A stretch of DNA of 41,483 nt from Nostoc spongiaeforme FACHB-130. GTDB lineage: Bacteria > Cyanobacteriota > Cyanobacteriia > Cyanobacteriales > Nostocaceae. The stretch lies in the NCBI RefSeq assembly GCF_014698475.1, contig NZ_JACJTB010000056.1:1-41483 (forward strand), read 5' to 3'. Shown in pieces: positions 1-9,300 of this stretch. Under the pieces are notes generated by a model. It was given only the letters and a program-made list of their open reading frames with translations, was not told the origin of the DNA and did no database searches. Both the position numbers and the translations under genes were made by a program. Position 1 is the first letter of the stretch; each line of letters opens with the position of its first letter.

Positions 1-172
1 TCAACAGGGTCGAACCGTCTACCATATTCATTGGGAGACCTCAAGCTTTGGTGTCGTTACCTTTATCTTGTGGTTTCCCCTTCTTTTTTGCTACCCCATC
101 TCACATAAGGCGTACTATATTAAAAAATTTAAATTTGCCTGAAACTCTTATCAATAGCTAATGATAGCCTTT
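1..172. other. Left-edge intergenic DNA with dispersed-repeat fragments
   Basis: No gene is supported here. One + frame is open from base 3 to a TAA at 159-161, but it has no recognisable similarity and could only be a truncated tail. Bases 41-60 match 41201-41220 at 16 of 20 positions. The 16-mer at 101-116 recurs exactly, on the opposite strand, at 41368-41383 near the right edge. Both look like pieces of dispersed Nostocales repeats or decayed insertion-sequence DNA. Confidence 0.35.
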
Positions 173-285
173 ATACCAATTCTATGAGAGTCTGCATATA
201 AACCCCTCAGACTGAAGTCTGGGGCTATACAAACAAAGCCTGCCTTCGCAGGCTAATTATATGCTTCTTCGTATCGATTTGGTAT
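173..285. repeat. MITE-like dispersed repeat with nested hairpins
   Basis: The outer arms 173-201 and 257-285 are 29-base imperfect inverted repeats (20 of 29 match), with exact ends ATACCAA/TTGGTAT and exact inner edges GCATATAA/TTATATGC. Between them lie two tight hairpins, CAGACT-GA-AGTCTG near 208-221 and GCCTGC-CTTC-GCAGGC near 239-254. The inner part resembles the repeat ('tagccccagacttcagtctg' type) that I recall as common between genes in Nostoc. No transposase is present, so movement would have to be in trans. The MITE label is inferred from architecture only. Confidence 0.6.
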
Positions 286-401
286 TACCAGTTATCTTTA
301 AAATTGCATCGACCTACTGAAAAATTTTGCTGTTCACAATACTTAAACTACGGGAATAATAAATTTGCTAATTCCGCAACAACAATTCTGTACTGAGGTA
401 T

Positions 402-3400
402 GTGGAAATGAATACACCTGTGGATATGACAGCAAAAATTCCTGGGTACCACCTGATAGAACAACTTTACGCTGGTTCTAGAACGGTAGTTTACCGAGGT
501 ATTCGAGCCGCAGATGACCAACCCGTAGTGATTAAATTACTCAATCGTGAGTATCCCACTTTTAGCGAACTTTTGCAATTTCAGAATCAGTACACCATTA
601 CAAAAGAGCTTGATTTTTCTGGTATTGTTCGTCCTTTAAGTTTAGACACATATCGCAACGGCTATGCCTTGGTAATGGAAGATTTTGGTGGCTTTTCATT
701 GCGAGAATATCTTAAAACTCAAAAATTAACATTACAGGAATTTTTAATTATTGCTCTGCAAATGTGTGATGTTCTTCACTACCTATATCAAAATCGGGTG
801 ATTCACAAAGATATTAAACCCGCCAATATTTTAATTAATCCTAAAACTCCCGAAATTAAACTTATAGATTTTAGTATTGCTTCGCTGTTACCTAAAGAAA
901 CTCAAACACTGATTAGCCCCAATATTTTAGAAGGAACTCTGGCTTATTTATCTCCAGAACAAACTGGTAGAATGAATCGCGGGATTGATTATCGCAGTGA
1001 TTTTTATGCTTTAGGAGTGACATTTTTTGAACTGTTAACAGGAGAATTGCCTTTTAACAGTGAAGACCCAATGGAGTTGGTGCATTGTCATATTGCGAAA
1101 ATGCCGACTAGTCTAGAAGGCAGAAGGGAAGATATCCCAAAAGTTTTATGCGATATTGTGATGAAATTGATGGCAAAGAATGCCGAAGACCGCTATCAGA
1201 GTGCTTTAGGGTTAAAGCATGATTTAGAAATCTGCTTGTCGCATTTGCAAGCAACTGGTAATATTGCCAACTTTGAAATTGCTGAGTGGGATATTTGCGA
1301 TCGCTTCATCATCCCTGAGAAATTATACGGACGAGAAACCGAAGTCGAACAAATTCTAGCAGCATTTGAACGAGTGGCTACAGTTCAAGACTCATCTAAT
1401 TTCCGCAGTGAATTAGTCTTGGTTGCTGGTTTTTCGGGTATTGGTAAAACTGCCGTTGTCAACGAAGTTCATAAACCAATTGTCAGACAACGCAGTTATT
1501 TTATTAAAGGTAAATTTGACCAATTCAATCGCAATATTCCTTTTTCGGCTTTTGTGCAAGCCCTCAGCGATTTAATCAGGCAGTTATTAACTGAAACTGA
1601 CCAACAGCTACAAATATGGCAAGCTAAAATTCTCCAAGCTTTAGGTGAAAATGGTCAGGTAATTATTGATGTGATTCCCGAATTAGCCAAAATTATTGGT
1701 CAACAACCACCTGTACAAGAATTATCTGGGACTGCGGCTCAATATCGCTTTAATTTATTATTACAGAAATTTATTCAAATATTTGCTAATAAAAAACATC
1801 CTTTAGTGATATTTTTAGATGATTTACAATGGGCTGATTCAGCTTCTTTACAGCTAATTAAATTATTAATGAGTGAAGTTGATAGGGGTTATCTGCTATT
1901 AATTGGTGCGTATCGAGATAATGAAGTATTTCCGGGGCATCCTTTGATGTTGACATTAGAGGAAATTAATAAGAGTAATTCCAGAATTAATACAATTAAT
2001 TTAAAACCTCTAAGCGAAGTAGATTTAAATCAGTTAGTCGCTGATACTTTAGGATGCCCATCTGAATCATCTTTACCACTAGCGCATCTGATATATCAAA
2101 AAACTCAAGGTAATCCATTTTTTAGCACGCAATTTCTTACATCTTTACACCAAGATGGGCTGATTTATTTTAATTTCAATCAAGGTTTATGGGAATGTGA
2201 TATTACTCAAGTTAGCCAGCGATCGCTCACTGATGATGTAGTCGAATTTATGGCAATGCAGTTACAAAAATTGCCAGCATCTACTCAAGAAATATTACAA
2301 CTAGCCGCTTGTATCGGCAATCAATTTGATTTAAAAACTTTGGCAATTGTTTGTCAAAAATCAGACAGAGATGCGGCGGCAGTTTTGTGGACAGCTTTAC
2401 AAGCAGGATTAATCTTACCCCAAAGTGAAATTTACAAATTTTACGTAGGGCAAGATAATCAACATTCAACTGAACAAACTTCTCAATTCGTTACTTATAA
2501 ATTTCTCCATGACCGCGTTCAGCAAGCGGCATATTCATTAATACCTGATGAACAAAAGCAAGCCACTCATTTACAAATTGGTAGACTCTTACTCCAAGAT
2601 AGTTCGGATGAGCAGCAGGAAGAAAGTATTTTTGCAATTGTTGGTCAACTGAATTTAGGGCAGAGCTTAATTACTGACGTAAGCGAAAAATTTTTACTAG
2701 CAGAATGTAACCTCAAAGCTAGTCAAAAAGCTCTCCTTGCCACTGCTTATACTAGTGCTTGGGATTATGCCAGGAATGGATTAGAATTATTAGATAAATC
2801 GGCATGGAATGAACAGTATTTATTAACTCTCAACCTGCATAATTTAGCGGCGGAAGTGGCTTATTTATCAGGCAATATTGAGGCAATGGAGGTTTATTCC
2901 CAAACAATTCAACACCATGCACAAACCTTAATTGATACGGCGAAGATTACCGAAGTCAGACTAGAAGCTTACACCAACCAAGGTCAATTTGTATTTGCCA
3001 TTGAGATGGCATTAGATTTACTTAATCAGTTAGGCATTCATTTGCCTAAACAACCTGTACCAGAAGAAATTCCCGCCGCATTTCAAGCGATCGCCCGGCA
3101 ACTAAATGGGCGATCGGCATCGGAGTTACTTGATCTTCCGCCAATGACTGATGCGAAAATCTTAGCTACTATGCGGATTTTAGTTAAGGTTGGAGTTGCT
3201 GCTTACGCTTGCAATCCAGTATTGTTTCCGCTTGTAGCTTTGAAAAAAGTAGAATTATCACTCCAGTATGGTAATGCTAATACTTCTGTGATTGGTTATG
3301 TTTATTATGGGTTGTTGCTATGTGCTGTACTCGAAGATTTTTCCACAGGTTACGAGTTTGGACAACTAGCACTCAATCTCTGCGAACAATTAAATGAAAA

Positions 3401-6251
3401 AGAGTTTTATGGGCGCACCCTCGTTCTCGTCCATTTTTACATTACATTCTGTACCCATCATGCTAAAGAAACCCTAGCGCCTTTACAGCAAGCTTACAAA
3501 CGTAGTTTAGAAGTGGGAGACTTAGTATTTGCTGGTTTTGGCGGGTTTACTTATTGTTCACACTCATATTTGACTGGGCAGCCGTTAAATGAATTGATCC
3601 AAAACATCAATATATACAGTCAAGGTATCCAGCAAATTGGTCAGCAGACAGCTTTGAATTTTACAAAATCATGTCAACAAACAGTTCTAAATTTGCTGGG
3701 ACAAACAACTAATCCTGTTGTTTTGACTGGGGAAGCAATGGAAGAAGCTAGTATGTTGGCAATGCTGCATCAACTTGGCGATCGCTCAGGATTGTGGTTT
3801 TTGTTAACAAACAAAGTTTATTTGTGTTTCCTGTTTGGGGAATATTCTCAAGCTTTAGATGTAGTACAACAAGCTAAACAATTCTTAGGAAGTGGGGCTG
3901 GTACATTTAATGTACCGCTTGTGTATTTTTATGAATCACTGGCACTGTTGGCAACATCAGGTGATGCTGAAATCATCGCAGCTAATCAGCAAATTCTCCA
4001 GAAAAGGGCGCTGGCTGCACCAATGAATTTTCAACACAAGTATGATTTAATTCAAGCCGAACAGCATCGAGTTTTAGATCAAAAACTGGAGGCGATAGAA
4101 TTGTACGATCGCGCTATTGCTGGCGCGAAAGCAAATGGCTATATTCAAGAAGAAGCTTTAGCTAATGAATTAGCGGCAAAATTCTATCTTGATTGGGGTA
4201 AGGAAACAGTCGCTCAAGCATACATGCAGCAAGCATACTACTGCTATGCTCATTGGGGTGCAAAAGCTAAAACAGACGATTTAGAAAAAAAATATCCCCA
4301 CCTACTGCAACACATTCTGCAACAACGAAAAATTAACCTTCATCCTCAAGAAACCATCAGTAACGCTACTATTGCTACCTATACTAGTCAAGCCTCGACT
4401 TCTCATAGCAGCACCTTTTCGGATAGTTTAGACTTGGGAGCTATTCTCAAAGCTTCACGGGTATTATTAAGTGCGATCAAACTTGAGGAATTGATTACAA
4501 ATTTAATGCAAGTATTATTGCAAAATTCTGGAGCGCAGAAAATAGCATTGGTATTGGCAGAAAACGCCGATTTGGTTGTGGTATCTATGGCTACCATTGA
4601 AGATGTCGAAACTTCTGTTTTCTCACCCCATACCCTCAACAGTAGTTATGATGTTCCCATTAAAATAATTTATGCTGTTAAACACACTCTGCAACCAATC
4701 ATTATTCACGACATCACTAAAGAAAATAACTGGGTAACAGATAGTTATATTCAGCAATATTTACCCAAGAGTATTGTTTGTACTCCGATTGTTAATCAGG
4801 GTAAATTAATTGGCATTTTATATTTAGAAAATAGTTTAACCGGCGAAGTCTTTACTAGCGATCGCATCGAAATTATCAATTTACTCTGCACTCAAGCCGC
4901 AATTTCTTTAGAAAATGCGCGTTTGTATCGAGACACTCAAAACTATGCTCAACAATTAGAACAATCTTTAGTACAACAGCAAGCCAGCCAAGCTCAATTT
5001 CGCAATCTCGCAGATAACATTCCTGGTGTGGTTTACAAGTTTCGGCTTGCTCCTGATGGTACAATTTCCATTCCATACATTAGTTCTGGTTGTTATGAAC
5101 TTTATGGTGTAGATTCAGAAGATGTTATGGCAGGTAGACAAACCCTTCATACTCTACACCATCCCGAAGATGACCCAATTATTGCCCAAGCAATTGCTGA
5201 ATCTGCCCAAAATTTAACGCCATTTGATCAAGAATGGCGGATTATTTTACCTTCTGGCACTGTAAAATGGATTCAATCGAATGCGCGTCCCGAACTACAA
5301 GCAGACAACACAATTATGTGGGATGGGGTAGTAATTGATGTCAGCGATCGCAAACTCGCAGAAATCGCACTCAAACAAAAATCTCAGGAATTAGAGCAAG
5401 CACTCTCTAATTTGCAACAAGCTCAAATACAAATGGTGCAAAGCGAAAAAATGTCAGCATTGGGTAATCTAGTTGCTGGAGTCGCCCATGAAATGAATAA
5501 TCCTTTGGGTTTTATTGTGGCCAGTCTCAAACAAGTTAAACCTATTCTTACTGATATATTTACACACTTGAAGTTATATCAAAATAGCTTTCCTGATGCG
5601 AATGCAGAAATTTTCAACCATGCTGAAGAAATTGACTTGGAATATAGTTTAGAAGACTTACCTAAAATTATTGATGCAATGGTCATAGCCTGCGATCGCC
5701 TGAAAAATATTAGCACTAGCCTGCGGACATTTTCCCGCGCTGATCAAGATTACAAAGTAAAATTTAATTTACATGAGGGCATCGATAGCACAATTTTAAT
5801 TCTTAAGCATCGTCTCAAAGCTAATACCCAGCGTCCAGCCATTGAAGTTATGACTAGTTATGGTGATTTACCGCCAGTCAATTGTTTTCCTGGGCAATTA
5901 AATCAGGTGTTTATGAATATCCTGGCTAATGCTATTGATGCTTTAGAAGAAGCAAGTGTTGGCAAAAAAATTGCCGAAATTCAAGCTAATCCTAACCAGA
6001 TTAAAATTACCACAGCAATGCTAGATCAATATGTCAACATTTCCATTGCTGATAACGGTAAGGGTATGAGTGAAGAAATCAAACAAAAAATCTTTGACCA
6101 TTTATTTACTACCAAATCAGTGGGAAAAGGTACAGGTTTAGGATTAGCGATCGCCCGTCAAATTATCGAAGAAAAACATGGCGGTAAAATCACTGTTAAT
6201 TCTGTTGTTGGAGAAGGAACGGAATTTATAATTTCTCTACCCATAGCATGA
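402..6251 (+). CDS. HstK-family Ser/Thr kinase / ATPase / sensor histidine kinase, copy 1
   Basis: This is a 1949-residue multidomain signalling protein, probably cytoplasmic since no membrane segment is seen. Domain order: Ser/Thr kinase (about 15-275; ATP lysine K45, catalytic HKDIKPAN with H135/D137, DFS at 156-158, then a GTLAYLSPEQ activation segment); AAA/AfsR-like ATPase (about 308-560; Walker A GFSGIGKT ending near 348, Walker B VIFLDDLQWAD); a long helical TPR-like stretch to about 1310; GAF (about 1345-1505); PAS (about 1530-1655); HisKA with H1696 in GVAHEMNNPLG; HATPase with DNGKGM and GKGTGLGLA boxes. The 402 start is GTG; the ATG at 408 is as likely and sits about 10 nt after a GAGG. 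It converges on copy 2. The family is known to couple a Ser/Thr and a His kinase in one chain; ligand and targets cannot be read from sequence. Confidence 0.93.
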   Translation: MEMNTPVDMTAKIPGYHLIEQLYAGSRTVVYRGIRAADDQPVVIKLLNREYPTFSELLQFQNQYTITKELDFSGIVRPLSLDTYRNGYALVMEDFGGFSLREYLKTQKLTLQEFLIIALQMCDVLHYLYQNRVIHKDIKPANILINPKTPEIKLIDFSIASLLPKETQTLISPNILEGTLAYLSPEQTGRMNRGIDYRSDFYALGVTFFELLTGELPFNSEDPMELVHCHIAKMPTSLEGRREDIPKVLCDIVMKLMAKNAEDRYQSALGLKHDLEICLSHLQATGNIANFEIAEWDICDRFIIPEKLYGRETEVEQILAAFERVATVQDSSNFRSELVLVAGFSGIGKTAVVNEVHKPIVRQRSYFIKGKFDQFNRNIPFSAFVQALSDLIRQLLTETDQQLQIWQAKILQALGENGQVIIDVIPELAKIIGQQPPVQELSGTAAQYRFNLLLQKFIQIFANKKHPLVIFLDDLQWADSASLQLIKLLMSEVDRGYLLLIGAYRDNEVFPGHPLMLTLEEINKSNSRINTINLKPLSEVDLNQLVADTLGCPSESSLPLAHLIYQKTQGNPFFSTQFLTSLHQDGLIYFNFNQGLWECDITQVSQRSLTDDVVEFMAMQLQKLPASTQEILQLAACIGNQFDLKTLAIVCQKSDRDAAAVLWTALQAGLILPQSEIYKFYVGQDNQHSTEQTSQFVTYKFLHDRVQQAAYSLIPDEQKQATHLQIGRLLLQDSSDEQQEESIFAIVGQLNLGQSLITDVSEKFLLAECNLKASQKALLATAYTSAWDYARNGLELLDKSAWNEQYLLTLNLHNLAAEVAYLSGNIEAMEVYSQTIQHHAQTLIDTAKITEVRLEAYTNQGQFVFAIEMALDLLNQLGIHLPKQPVPEEIPAAFQAIARQLNGRSASELLDLPPMTDAKILATMRILVKVGVAAYACNPVLFPLVALKKVELSLQYGNANTSVIGYVYYGLLLCAVLEDFSTGYEFGQLALNLCEQLNEKEFYGRTLVLVHFYITFCTHHAKETLAPLQQAYKRSLEVGDLVFAGFGGFTYCSHSYLTGQPLNELIQNINIYSQGIQQIGQQTALNFTKSCQQTVLNLLGQTTNPVVLTGEAMEEASMLAMLHQLGDRSGLWFLLTNKVYLCFLFGEYSQALDVVQQAKQFLGSGAGTFNVPLVYFYESLALLATSGDAEIIAANQQILQKRALAAPMNFQHKYDLIQAEQHRVLDQKLEAIELYDRAIAGAKANGYIQEEALANELAAKFYLDWGKETVAQAYMQQAYYCYAHWGAKAKTDDLEKKYPHLLQHILQQRKINLHPQETISNATIATYTSQASTSHSSTFSDSLDLGAILKASRVLLSAIKLEELITNLMQVLLQNSGAQKIALVLAENADLVVVSMATIEDVETSVFSPHTLNSSYDVPIKIIYAVKHTLQPIIIHDITKENNWVTDSYIQQYLPKSIVCTPIVNQGKLIGILYLENSLTGEVFTSDRIEIINLLCTQAAISLENARLYRDTQNYAQQLEQSLVQQQASQAQFRNLADNIPGVVYKFRLAPDGTISIPYISSGCYELYGVDSEDVMAGRQTLHTLHHPEDDPIIAQAIAESAQNLTPFDQEWRIILPSGTVKWIQSNARPELQADNTIMWDGVVIDVSDRKLAEIALKQKSQELEQALSNLQQAQIQMVQSEKMSALGNLVAGVAHEMNNPLGFIVASLKQVKPILTDIFTHLKLYQNSFPDANAEIFNHAEEIDLEYSLEDLPKIIDAMVIACDRLKNISTSLRTFSRADQDYKVKFNLHEGIDSTILILKHRLKANTQRPAIEVMTSYGDLPPVNCFPGQLNQVFMNILANAIDALEEASVGKKIAEIQANPNQIKITTAMLDQYVNISIADNGKGMSEEIKQKIFDHLFTTKSVGKGTGLGLAIARQIIEEKHGGKITVNSVVGEGTEFIISLPIA

Positions 6252-6274
6252 GTTAATACCTTTCAGTTAAGCAA

Positions 6275-6298
6275 GTTTCCCTGTGTAGTCAAGGAAAC
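6275..6298. terminator. Possible bidirectional terminator hairpin between convergent kinases
   Basis: An inverted repeat pairs 6275-6283 with 6290-6298 (one mismatch in nine pairs, six-base loop) in the 106-bp gap between two convergent giant kinase genes. The flanking T-runs are imperfect, so termination is an inference from position and fold. Confidence 0.4.
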
Positions 6299-6357
6299 AG
6301 GTAACAGTCAATTTATTTTGCCTTTTAATTTTTTACTTTTGCCTTGTTCTATCAAGC

Positions 6358-9300
6358 TCACGCTGGAATTTCAATCACAAATTCTGTACCTTGTCCTAAA
6401 ACAGAGTGACAAGTTAACTTACCACCGTGAGTTTCTTCAACAATTTGCCGAGCAATGGCTAATCCTAATCCCGTACCTTTACCAACTCCTTTAGTAGTGA
6501 ATAAATGGTCAAAGATTTTTTGTTTCACTTCTTCACTGATTCCTTTACCATTATCAGCAATTGAGATTTTGACTGATTTCTCTAAGAGCAATGTTGTAAT
6601 TTTAATTTGGTTGGGATGAGCTTTGATTTCTGCAAAGCTTCTACCTGTACTTGCTTCTTCTAAAGCATCAACAGCATTAGCGAGAATATTCATAAACACC
6701 TGATTTAGCTGCCCAGGGAAACATTCTATTTGAGGCAAATCTCCGTATTCAGTGATCACTTCTATCGCTGGACGTTGTTCATTAGATTTGAGGCGATGTT
6801 TGAGAATTAAGATAGTGCTATCAATGCCATTATGAAGATTGAATTGGACTTTGTAATCTTTATCAGCACGAGAGAAAGTCCGCAGGCTAGTGCTAATATT
6901 TTTTAATCTGTCGCAAGCTATCATCATTGCATCTAGAGTTCTTGGTAAGTCTTCTAAAAGATAAATCAAGTCAATTTCGTCAGCATGGTCTTGAATTTTC
7001 TCACTAGGGTTTTCCAGAGTTTCTTGATAGAGCTTTAAGTGTTCTATGAGATCATCCAAATTTGGTTTAGTCTGTTTGAGAGTTGCTGAAATAAAGCCTA
7101 AAGGATTATTCATTTCATGAGCTACGCCCGCAACTAAATTACCCAAAGCCGACATTTTTTCATTTTGAATGATTTGCAATTGTGCTGTTTGTAAATCTTG
7201 GAGAGCTTGTTGTAAGTCTAGGGATTTTTGCTGTAAAGCCAGTTCAGCTTGTTTGCGCTCATTAATATCTCGCATAACAACTACTGCACCAACTTTGTTA
7301 CCCCAAGCATCAAAGATTGCTTGTCCACTGGCTAACAAAATTCTCGGTGTACCATTTTTGGGAGCAATTACCATCTCGATATTTTCGATTTTTTCCCCTT
7401 GCAAGGCACGAAATAAAGGAATTTCATGAATTGATAATGGTGTTTGACCATCAGGCTGATAAAGGTCAAAATGTTCTGCCCATTCTTCAGGGGGTAATGA
7501 TGCTATTGGTAAGCCATGAAATTCACAAGTTGCTTTGTTAAATAAAGTCAAGTTACCATTAGCATCACAAACAACAATTCCATCGGTAATGTTGTCAATG
7601 ATGATATTTAAAAATTCTCTTTCTTGAGCCAGAGATACTTCAGTTTGTTGTAATTGTGCCAGGGAAATTTGTAAGGAATGGGATTTTTCTTGTTCTCGCT
7701 CATAAAGTCGGGCATTTTCTAGATAAATCGCTGCTTGCGTGCAGAGTAAATTCAACAGTTCGACGCGATCGCTAGTGAAGGCTCCTGTTGCTAAATTATT
7801 CTCTAGATATAAAATACCCAGCAATTTACCTTGATGCAAAATTGGACTACATAAGATACTCTTGGGCTGTTGTCGTAAAATATATGGGTCGTTGGCTAAG
7901 GTATAATCTGCGGCTGCATCCCTTAGCACAACAGTTTGGCTGCTGTGCTTGACTTTGTAAATTAACTTGTGGGGAATTTCTTGACTGTCTTCAACCGGAA
8001 TCCTCTGCAAGACAACTGGCGGTTTTCCTTCTGTCATCAAGCCTTTAATGAACAGGCGCTCATCTCGCAATAACATTAACACGCATTTATCAGCTCCAGA
8101 ATTTTTCACAACAATAGTCAGCAATGTTGACAGCAGTTTTCCTAGTTCCATTTCACCAGCTAGAGTTTGATAAGCTGTGAGAATTGCTTGTAAATCGAAG
8201 GTATCGGAGATATTGCTACTAGAAGTGGGGGAACTGGTAGATGTGAAAATTCCTGAAGCTAGGATAGTTTCGTTAGTTGTAATCGCTGCACGAGTTGATT
8301 TTAATATCGGCGCAAGTAATTGGGGATAGTGTTTTTCTAAGTGGGCAATTTTGGCTTTGGCACCCCAATGGGCATAAGCATAGTAGGCTTGAATCATGTA
8401 TTCCTCGGCGATGCGCTGTTTATCCCATTGCAGATAAAACTTGGCTGCTAATTCTTGGGCGAGGGCTTCTTCGTTGATAAATTGATGTTCTTTAGCCAGA
8501 TTTATCGCTTTGTCATAACATTCACTGGCGGCAAATTTTTCACCCAAAACTTGATGACGTTCCGCTTCGACTAAGTACCATTTATGCAAGTGGTTCATCG
8601 GCGCATAACCCGCCCATTGGTGCAGAACTGTTTGGTGGCTGGCTGCTACCGCCAACAGTTGGGCTTGTTCTGGTTCTGGCTGGGTGGGGACAAGTCCTAG
8701 ATAAGTTAGCGCCGCATAAAAATGGAAAATCGGCACAAAAATTGATCCTGATACTGCCATTAAACACGGTTTGGCTTGGTCAATATAGTTACGTGCATTT
8801 GTATAATTAGCGAAATAGCAAGCAAGTAGCAGTTTGTAGATATAAGCTTGGGCGATCGCAATCAAGTCATTATCCTGCTGGTGCTTAGTCAGCATCAATG
8901 TTTCATTGTAGGTATGACCAATCAAGCAATCTGGTTGGCTGACTGGTTCTATCAAGTTTTCCGCCGCTTGTTTGCCCAAATTCAAATATACTTGAGCCGA
9001 ATATTGTTTTACCTGAGCCAATGCCAGACTATAATCAGCCATCGCTGGAACAAAACGATGCAGTTCTTCACCAGTAAAAAATCTGCCATCACTGTGACCA
9101 CCCAAAGCAAAACCAGCGTGTAAAAAATCTCCGGTTGCGATGCCAGTTTGGTAGGCTGTTAACAACAACGGAATTGTGGCATCTAATCGCTCTTGGTAAT
9201 GTTGAATAAAGCAGCCAAACAAAGAAAGGACAACGGATTTATGCTTTTGGATCTGAAATTTTTCCAGTAAGTTGATAGCCAACTGACCAAAGGCATAGCC

